NCBI GenBank assembly: GCA_020025235.1
Contig: JAHHSL010000036.1
Span: 1-19,165, forward strand
Length of the DNA: 19,165 nt
From: Ruthenibacterium sp.
GTDB taxonomy: Bacteria > Bacillota > Clostridia > Oscillospirales > Ruminococcaceae
Direction of reading: 5' to 3'
The translations under genes and the position numbers were made by a program. A model generated the notes under the pieces. The model was given only the letters and a program-made list of their open reading frames with translations, had not been told where the DNA came from and did not search any database. Positions 14,115 to 19,165 of the stretch are shown piece by piece. Each line of letters begins with the position of its first letter. Position 1 is the stretch's first letter.

Positions 14115-15625
14115 TGCACAGCGCCCCCTTCCGTTTTTTTCAGAGCAAGGCGCACGGTGACAGTCGTGCCCCTGCCTTCTTCGCTTTCGATTTGCAGCTG
14201 CGAACCGTGCAGTTCGGCAATGCGCCGGCACACGGCAAGCCCCATGCCGCTGCCGCCGCCCGCGCGCGCACGCGATTTATCCACCATGTAAAACGGTTCC
14301 GTCACACGCTGCAGCGCCTGTGCCGGAATGCCGATGCCCGTATCCTGCACAAAAATGTCCACGGCGTTTTCGGCTCCTTTCTGCCAGCCGATGTGCACAC
14401 AGCCGTCCTTCGGCTTTGCCGTCGCCGCATTTTTGATCAGATTATAAAGCAGGTCGATCATCAGCGCGCGTTCCGCATATACCGTGATGTCCTGTGCATC
14501 CGCAAACTCCGCTTTTACCGGGCGTATCACAGGCTCGATCGAGCGCTGTGTCTGCGCAAACAGTTCCGAAAGACGCACTGCGGCCAGCTGCGGCGCTTCG
14601 TCGCGCAGACCCAGCAACTTGAGCAGGTTTTCGGACAGCGCCTCCACCCGCTTTGCCTCGCTGAAAATATAGCCTGCCGCCCGATGCTGCAGCTCCGGTT
14701 CGCACTGCATGCTGCGCAGCGTATCCGCATAGCCGATCACCGTCGTCATCGGCGTTTTCAGTTCATGCGTGAACGCGCCCATGAAATCCTCGCGCTGCTG
14801 CACGGAAAGCTCCAGTGCATCCACCTTTTCCTGCACGGCCTGTGCCATGGCGTCAAAGCTTTCGCTCAAAACGCCGATCTCATCGTTCGTTTCCAAGCTG
14901 GTGCGTTCGTCATATGCACCCGATGCAATGCTGCGGCTCGCCTGCGTCAGACGCACCAGAGGCTTTGTCAGACGCCGCGCCAGCAGTGCGATGACAGCGC
15001 CCGCGAACACCAGCACTACAAATTCCATTTCCCAAAAGCGCCACAGCGCACTGCCGCGTGCTTCAAACACATTTGTAACATCATGCCCTGTAAGCAGCAG
15101 GATCGGCGGCGCAGAAATCGTGCGGATCTGCGTTTCCAGCAGCAGATATGTCTTGCTGCCGACGCGCCGGATGCGGTACGCTTCATCATGTCCGGACGGC
15201 GCTTCCTGCCACGGGAAGGAATCGTACAGGGTGCGCACTGTCATGGAGATCCTGCCCGCATTTTCGTCCTTTTCCTCGCCCGTGATGCGGTAGATCGCAA
15301 CCGGATTTTCTCCGGTGTATTCGTACAGCTGCCTGCCGTAGCCGATGAAATGCTCTTCCGTCACAGCGTCTCCGTGCGCGGTGATATCCATAACGTCCGA
15401 TTCGATCACATAACAGTACAGCAGATGCTGCGATTCCGCCTGTGCGGCGGCCTCCGTCAGGGCGTCGTCGAAGTTGCCCTGCATCACCGCCGCGCCGCCC
15501 ACCGAAAGCGCAAGCGTCAGGACAAGCAGCATCGAAAGTGTCAGCTTGCCCGCAAGCGTCATCTGCCTGCGTTTTTCCGGCCTTGCCTTTTGTTCATGCC
15601 CCCTCCCCGCTTTTTCTTTTTTCAC
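14111..15625 (-). CDS. Membrane sensor histidine kinase (HAMP, HisKA, HATPase_c)
   Basis: 504 residues from GTG at 15625, overlapping the response-regulator stop as GTGA; GGAGGG stands six bases upstream. A basic N-terminal tail leads into TM1 (26-48). An extracellular sensor region of about 150 residues follows, then TM2 (about 198-217), HAMP (about 215-270), and a HisKA helix with the phospho-acceptor His287 in FTHELKTP. The ATPase domain has the N-box NLIKNA (Asn395, Asn399), DTGIGIP (Asp428) and GSGMGLAVC. All catalytic motifs are intact. There is no PAS domain, so it is not a WalK type. It phosphorylates the regulator encoded just upstream. The sensor region has no recognised fold; the signal is unknown but probably involves the two extracytoplasmic products of the same operon. 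Confidence 0.95.
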   Translation of the reverse strand: MKKEKAGRGHEQKARPEKRRQMTLAGKLTLSMLLVLTLALSVGGAAVMQGNFDDALTEAAAQAESQHLLYCYVIESDVMDITAHGDAVTEEHFIGYGRQLYEYTGENPVAIYRITGEEKDENAGRISMTVRTLYDSFPWQEAPSGHDEAYRIRRVGSKTYLLLETQIRTISAPPILLLTGHDVTNVFEARGSALWRFWEMEFVVLVFAGAVIALLARRLTKPLVRLTQASRSIASGAYDERTSLETNDEIGVLSESFDAMAQAVQEKVDALELSVQQREDFMGAFTHELKTPMTTVIGYADTLRSMQCEPELQHRAAGYIFSEAKRVEALSENLLKLLGLRDEAPQLAAVRLSELFAQTQRSIEPVIRPVKAEFADAQDITVYAERALMIDLLYNLIKNAATAKPKDGCVHIGWQKGAENAVDIFVQDTGIGIPAQALQRVTEPFYMVDKSRARAGGGSGMGLAVCRRIAELHGSQLQIESEEGRGTTVTVRLALKKTEGGAVQ

Positions 15626-16287
15626 GGCTCTCCCTCCGTTTCCAGAAGATACCCCACCTTATAAACCGTCTTGATATGATCCTGCCAGCCCAGCTTTTTG
15701 CGCAGGCGCTGCACATGCAGATCGAGCGTGCGCGTGCCGTCCTCCATTTCGCCGCCCCACACACGCTCGAATAAGATATCACGGTACAGCGCCGCCCCGC
15801 GGTTGCGCAGCAGCTGTTCCAAAAGATCGAATTCCCGCGGCGTCAGCTGGATCACCTGCCCCGCTTTTGTCACGCTGCGCGCAAGCGTATCCACAGTGAC
15901 GTCCCACGCGCGGAACACCGCACCGCCGTGTCCGGTGCGGCGCAGCACGCTTTCCACGCGCGCCACAAGCTCCGCTACCTCGAACGGCTTGACGATATAA
16001 TCATCCGCGCCCATGTTCAGCCCCTTGACGCGGTCCCCCAGCGTTCCCTTTGCCGTAATGAAGATCACCGGCGTATTCATCGGGCGCAGATACTGCAGCA
16101 GCTCATATCCATCAAGCCCCGGCAGCATGATATCCAAAAGCACCAGATCGTAATCGTTCGCTTCGATCTTATCCGCTGCGGCAAGGCCGTCGTTCACGCT
16201 TTCACAATGATACCCCGCACGCATCAGGCTCATTTCGATCAGCTGTGCAATGGGCACTTCATCCTCTACAATCAGGATATGGTTCAT
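15622..16287 (-). CDS. OmpR/PhoB-family response regulator
   Basis: 221 residues from ATG at 16287, with AAGGGGG eight bases upstream; an upstream ATG at 16323 lacks an SD and adds a non-conserved tail. The receiver domain has the acidic pocket (Glu8, Asp9), phospho-acceptor Asp52 in LLDIMLPG, Thr78 and Lys100 in IVKPF. The C-terminal winged helix shows LTPREFDLLEQLLRN, FERVWG, RTLDLHVQRLRKKLG and VYKVGYLL, the OmpR/PhoB type. It is the first gene of a four-gene operon and its stop overlaps the kinase start. A short inverted repeat over the -10 box of its promoter is a candidate binding site, which would make the operon self-regulated. Targets are unknown. Confidence 0.96.
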   Translation of the reverse strand: MNHILIVEDEVPIAQLIEMSLMRAGYHCESVNDGLAAADKIEANDYDLVLLDIMLPGLDGYELLQYLRPMNTPVIFITAKGTLGDRVKGLNMGADDYIVKPFEVAELVARVESVLRRTGHGGAVFRAWDVTVDTLARSVTKAGQVIQLTPREFDLLEQLLRNRGAALYRDILFERVWGGEMEDGTRTLDLHVQRLRKKLGWQDHIKTVYKVGYLLETEGEP

Positions 16288-16325
16288 CCCGCGTTCCCCC
16301 TTTTGCTTTTCTGCCTTCATCATAA

Positions 16326-16341
16326 CGGATTATTGTATCCG
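16326..16341. promoter_or_regulatory. Inverted repeat over the -10 box of the two-component operon
   Basis: CGGAT (16326-16330) and ATCCG (16337-16341) flank TATTGT and enclose the minus-strand -10 TACAAT. A protein bound here would compete with RNA polymerase. OmpR-type regulators usually prefer direct repeats, so a different factor is possible. Confidence 0.4.
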
Positions 16342-16362
16342 ATTTGTTTCATACTGCATCAA
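16332..16362 (-). promoter_or_regulatory. Probable promoter of the two-component operon
   Basis: The minus-strand -10 is TACAAT (16337-16332). The best -35 is TTGATG (16362-16357), with a long 19-base spacer that touches the T-run of the upstream degV terminator. The weak geometry suggests low or activated expression. It lies 45 bases upstream of the ATG at 16287. Confidence 0.5.
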
Positions 16363-16409
16363 AAAAGCGCCGAAGCACAAAAGACAAAAAGACTTCTGCA
16401 CTTCGGCGC
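16361..16409 (-). terminator. Rho-independent terminator of the DegV gene
   Basis: Outer stem GCGCCGAAG on the minus strand (16409-16401) pairs with CTTCGGCGC (16375-16367). It can extend inward to about 17 bp with G-U pairs, and six Ts follow (16366-16361). It starts 15 bases after the stop at 16424. Confidence 0.88.
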
Positions 16410-16423
16410 CGTTCTGTTTTCTG

Positions 16424-17269
16424 TTAAAATGCAACGATGATCCCGCCGTTGCAGGCGTACACCGAAGAAAGCCCGCTTGTCGGCACCAGGATCACTTCCC
16501 GGAAGGCACTGCACTTTTCCATAAAGTCCTTTTTCAGGGTCATCGCCCGTTCCGGACAGTTGCAGTAGCTCATCACGAGCGTCAGGCTCTTTGCCGCGGC
16601 GTCCTTCGTGCTTTCCATCACCAGCTCCACCAGACGGTGCATCGCGTTCTGCGTGCCGCGCACCTTTTCCAGCGCGACAATGCTGCCGTGGCCGTCTTCG
16701 CCCATGATCGGGCGCAGGGCAAGCACCCCGCCCAAAAGGCCCGCCACCTTGGAAATACGGCCGTTTTTCACCAGATTGGAAAGATCCTCCAGCACAAAGC
16801 GCGTGCGCAGGCCGGCGATGAATTCCGTGATCTCGCCCACGATCTCCTCAAATTTTCTGCCGCCGTCGATGCGGTCACGCAGCTTGAGCGCAACGAGGGT
16901 TTCACCCGCTGCGGCGCTTTCGGAATCAAACACATGGATCTTCTTTTCCGGATGTTTTTCCAACACCATTTCCCGCGCGACGCACGCCGCGTTATAGCTG
17001 CCGGAAAGCTTGGAGGAAAGCGTCACCACAAAGCTGTCCTGTGCCTGTTCCATAAGCGTTGCATATTCATCCGGGGACGGACACGCCGTGACCGGAGGTT
17101 CCTTATGCGCTTTCATATCGGCAAGCAGCGTTTTCACGTCGATCTGTTCATCGTCTATATAGTGGTTTGTTCCGATATCGATTTTCAGACTTGCCACGGA
17201 AACCCGCAGCAGATTGCGCAGCGCAGGCGTCATATCACAGCAGCTGTCCACAATGATCTGAATACTCAT
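16424..17269 (-). CDS. DegV family (FakB-like) fatty-acid-binding protein
   Basis: 281 residues from ATG at 17269, with GGAGGG eight bases upstream. The family pattern is complete: IVDSCCDM near the start, TACPSPDEY, VTLSSKLSGSYNAA (lipid carboxylate-contacting loop), VFDSESAAAGE, FVLEDLSNLVKNGRISK and LLGGVLALRPI, closing with a C-terminal domain. DegV proteins bind a single long-chain fatty acid; characterised members (FakB) present it to the kinase FakA for phospholipid synthesis. No fakA (DAK-domain) gene is adjacent, so it is a stand-alone copy like many in Firmicutes. It has its own promoter and terminator, hence monocistronic. An unusual point is the CC pair in IVDSCCD, where many relatives have fewer cysteines. 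Confidence 0.94.
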   Translation of the reverse strand: MSIQIIVDSCCDMTPALRNLLRVSVASLKIDIGTNHYIDDEQIDVKTLLADMKAHKEPPVTACPSPDEYATLMEQAQDSFVVTLSSKLSGSYNAACVAREMVLEKHPEKKIHVFDSESAAAGETLVALKLRDRIDGGRKFEEIVGEITEFIAGLRTRFVLEDLSNLVKNGRISKVAGLLGGVLALRPIMGEDGHGSIVALEKVRGTQNAMHRLVELVMESTKDAAAKSLTLVMSYCNCPERAMTLKKDFMEKCSAFREVILVPTSGLSSVYACNGGIIVAF

Positions 17270-17310
17270 ATCGTTTTCCCTCCCTCAACATGTCTGTCTA
17301 TGTATGTATT

Positions 17311-17339
17311 ATTGTATCTTTTTACGATCAAAAAGTCAA
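17311..17339 (-). promoter_or_regulatory. Sigma-A promoter of the DegV gene
   Basis: On the minus strand TTGACT (17339-17334), a 17-base spacer and TACAAT (17316-17311). It is about 42 bases upstream of the ATG at 17269. It stands back to back with the fhs promoter. Confidence 0.82.
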
Positions 17340-17354
17340 TTAAAAGTAAATCGC

Positions 17355-17383
17355 TTGTATTCAGCGCCGAAATTTGATAAAAT
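17355..17383 (+). promoter_or_regulatory. Probable sigma-A promoter of fhs
   Basis: TTGTAT (17355-17360), a 17-base spacer and TAAAAT (17378-17383) precede the fhs start by 57 bases. The -35 is weak and the -10 is good. The -35 boxes of this and the divergent degV promoter are 15 bases apart. I see no riboswitch-like fold in the short leader. Confidence 0.65.
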
Positions 17384-17440
17384 TTCTTCATATGGCACGT
17401 TTTTCACACAGTCAGGTTGTTTTATGAGGAGTGTTTCATT

Positions 17441-19105
17441 ATGAAAAGTGATATTCAGATTGCACAGGAAGCCACCCCCATGCTCATTACGGAAGTAGCT
17501 TCGTCGCTTGGGATCGCCCCCGAAGAGGTTATCCCGTATGGCAGATACAAAGCCAAAATCGACCACCGCATGATCCGCCGCAAGGCAGGCGAAAAGGACG
17601 CTCAGGTCATCTTGGTAACGGCGATCAGCCCCACACCGGCCGGTGAAGGCAAAACCACCACCAGTGTCGGCCTTGCCGATGCACTGCACCGCATGGGCAA
17701 GCGTTCGATCCTTGCGCTGCGTGAACCGAGCCTTGGCCCCGTGTTCGGCATGAAGGGCGGCGCTGCGGGCGGCGGATACGCACAGGTGATCCCCATGGAG
17801 GATATCAACCTGCACTTCACGGGCGACCTGCACGCGATCGGCGCGGCAAACAACCTGCTTGCTGCCATGATCGACAACCACATTCATCAGGGCAACGTTC
17901 TGGGCATCGACCCCCGCCGCATCACATGGAAGCGCTGCATGGATATGAACGACCGCCAGCTGCGCTATATCACCGACGGTCTGGGCGGACGCATCAACGG
18001 CACCCCGCGTGAGGACGGCTTCGACATCACCGTTGCAAGCGAAGTCATGGCGGTATTCTGCCTTGCGACCGATCTTGCCGATCTGAAAGAGCGGCTTTCC
18101 CGCATCGTGGTGGCCTATACCTACGCGGGCGCACCTGTCACTGCCGGTGAAATCGGCGCCGCCGGTGCAATGACGGCGCTTTTGAAGGACGCCTTCGACC
18201 CGAATCTGGTGCAGACGCTGGAGCACACACCCGCGCTCGTGCACGGCGGCCCGTTTGCCAATATCGCACACGGCTGCAACAGCGTCATCGCCACAACGCT
18301 CGGCATGAAGCTTGCCGATTACGTCATCACGGAAGCCGGCTTCGGCGCGGATCTCGGCGCAGAGAAATTCTATGATCTGCCCTGCCGCTTTGCCGGCATC
18401 GAGCCTTCCGCTGTCGTCATCGTCGCAACCGTCCGTGCACTCAAGCATCACGGCGGCTGCCCGAAAACGGAGCTGGGCACTCCGAATCTGGAATATCTCA
18501 AAAAAGGCAGCGCAAACCTTGTGCGCCATATCGAAAACATGAAGCGCTTCGGTACACCGGTGTGTGTTGCGATCAACGCATTCCCGACCGACAGCAGCGA
18601 AGAACAGCAGTATCTGCGTGAGCTGTGCGAATCACTCGGCGTGCCCTGCGCACTGAGCGAGGTGTTTGCGAAGGGCGGCGAAGGCGGCCTGGAGCTTGCC
18701 GAAAAGGTGCTGAACATCATGGAACAGCGCCCCGTGCAGTATGCCTATGAAGCAGATGCACCAATTGCCGAAAAGATCGACGCAGTGTGCAAAAACATCT
18801 ACCACGCCAAGAATGTCACGTTCTCTGCCGCTGCCAAAAAGCAGCTGAAGGAGCTGGACGCAAACGGCTTCGGTCATCTGCCGATCTGCATTGCGAAAAC
18901 GCAGTACAGCTTTTCGGACGACGCATCGCTTCTGGCGGCGCCCTCTGATTTCACCATGACGGTGCGTGAACTGCGGCTTTCCGCCGGTGCGGGCTTTGTG
19001 GTCGTGGTCATGGGCAGCATCATGACGATGCCCGGCCTGCCCAAGGCACCCGCCGCACTGAACATCGACGTCGACGAAAACGGCGTCATCAGCGGCCTGT
19101 TCTGA
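17441..19105 (+). CDS. fhs: Formate-tetrahydrofolate ligase (10-formyl-THF synthetase)
   Basis: 554 residues, the usual length for the monofunctional bacterial enzyme. The start is ATG at 17441 (MKSDIQIAQ), with GAGGAG nine bases upstream; the in-frame ATG at 17417 lacks an SD. The ATP-binding P-loop TPAGEGKTTTSVGL is at about 67-80, followed by the conserved LREPSLGPVFGMKGGAAGGG, EDINLHFTGDLHAI and NNLLAAMIDNHIHQGN. Further on it has VTEAGFGADLGAEKF-like sequence and a conserved C-terminus (MGSIMTMPGLPKAP). It makes 10-formyl-THF from formate, THF and ATP, feeding purine synthesis, formyl-methionine and, in acetogens, the methyl branch of the Wood-Ljungdahl pathway; no other pathway genes are in view, so acetogenesis cannot be inferred. 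The gene is complete. The last bases of the window (AAAAAAGCCCCC) may begin a terminator that is cut off. Confidence 0.98.
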   Translation: MKSDIQIAQEATPMLITEVASSLGIAPEEVIPYGRYKAKIDHRMIRRKAGEKDAQVILVTAISPTPAGEGKTTTSVGLADALHRMGKRSILALREPSLGPVFGMKGGAAGGGYAQVIPMEDINLHFTGDLHAIGAANNLLAAMIDNHIHQGNVLGIDPRRITWKRCMDMNDRQLRYITDGLGGRINGTPREDGFDITVASEVMAVFCLATDLADLKERLSRIVVAYTYAGAPVTAGEIGAAGAMTALLKDAFDPNLVQTLEHTPALVHGGPFANIAHGCNSVIATTLGMKLADYVITEAGFGADLGAEKFYDLPCRFAGIEPSAVVIVATVRALKHHGGCPKTELGTPNLEYLKKGSANLVRHIENMKRFGTPVCVAINAFPTDSSEEQQYLRELCESLGVPCALSEVFAKGGEGGLELAEKVLNIMEQRPVQYAYEADAPIAEKIDAVCKNIYHAKNVTFSAAAKKQLKELDANGFGHLPICIAKTQYSFSDDASLLAAPSDFTMTVRELRLSAGAGFVVVVMGSIMTMPGLPKAPAALNIDVDENGVISGLF

Positions 19106-19165
19106 TTTTTGTATGCCCGCCGTTTTGTACCGCACCCTGATAATGCGACAATGAAAAAAGCCCCC

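Noticed and set aside
11788..16287. Two-component system as WalRK/YycFGHI
   Set aside because: The kinase has no PAS domain, and the accessory proteins show no visible YycH/YycI likeness; only the general order is similar.
16500..17269. degV and fhs read as an operon
   Set aside because: They are on opposite strands with separate promoters, so they are divergent, not co-transcribed.
19150..19165. A-run followed by GCCCCC at the window end
   Set aside because: It looks like the first half of a terminator hairpin, but the other arm is outside the window.

Overview
The window reads as ordinary chromosome from a fairly GC-rich Gram-positive anaerobe, most likely a gut-type clostridium (Oscillospiraceae or similar). 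The evidence is a monofunctional formate-tetrahydrofolate ligase, a ThiI without a rhodanese domain next to its own cysteine desulfurase, a DegV protein, a surface protein with SLH-like and discoidin-like repeats, strong SD sequences (GGAGG types) with many GTG/TTG starts, and sigma-A-like promoters. The taxonomic call is inference. I see no rRNA, tRNA, CRISPR array, insertion sequence, prophage or attachment site.

Layout. 2-4690 (+) is the 3' part of a very large surface protein. It shares a bidirectional terminator (about 4805-4845) with a convergent two-gene unit, 4900-5575 (-), encoding a small XRE regulator and a four-helix membrane protein behind a near-consensus promoter with twin palindromic operators. 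After an empty stretch comes a class I amidotransferase-like peptidase C26 (5968-6681, -).

Next is a minus-strand operon, 11631 down to 6800: cysteine desulfurase, thiI, cinA, and a fourth gene that I read as a membrane-anchored relative of CinA that has lost the N-terminal domain and the catalytic residues. It starts at a TTGCCT/TATAAT promoter and ends at a strong hairpin at 6711-6740. The first two genes form a tRNA 4-thiouridine sulfur-relay pair; CinA is a nicotinamide-nucleotide amidohydrolase. The fourth gene is the most novel item in the window.

The second large minus-strand operon, 16287 down to 11788, is a two-component system. It encodes an OmpR-type regulator, a sensor kinase, a single-pass protein with a large extracellular part, and a lipoprotein that looks like a beta-propeller. 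All three junctions are 4-base GTGA stop/start overlaps, so the four products are probably made in fixed ratio and act as one sensing unit at the membrane.

The right end holds a DegV family protein (16424-17269, -) and fhs (17441-19105, +), transcribed divergently from back-to-back promoters in the gap between them.
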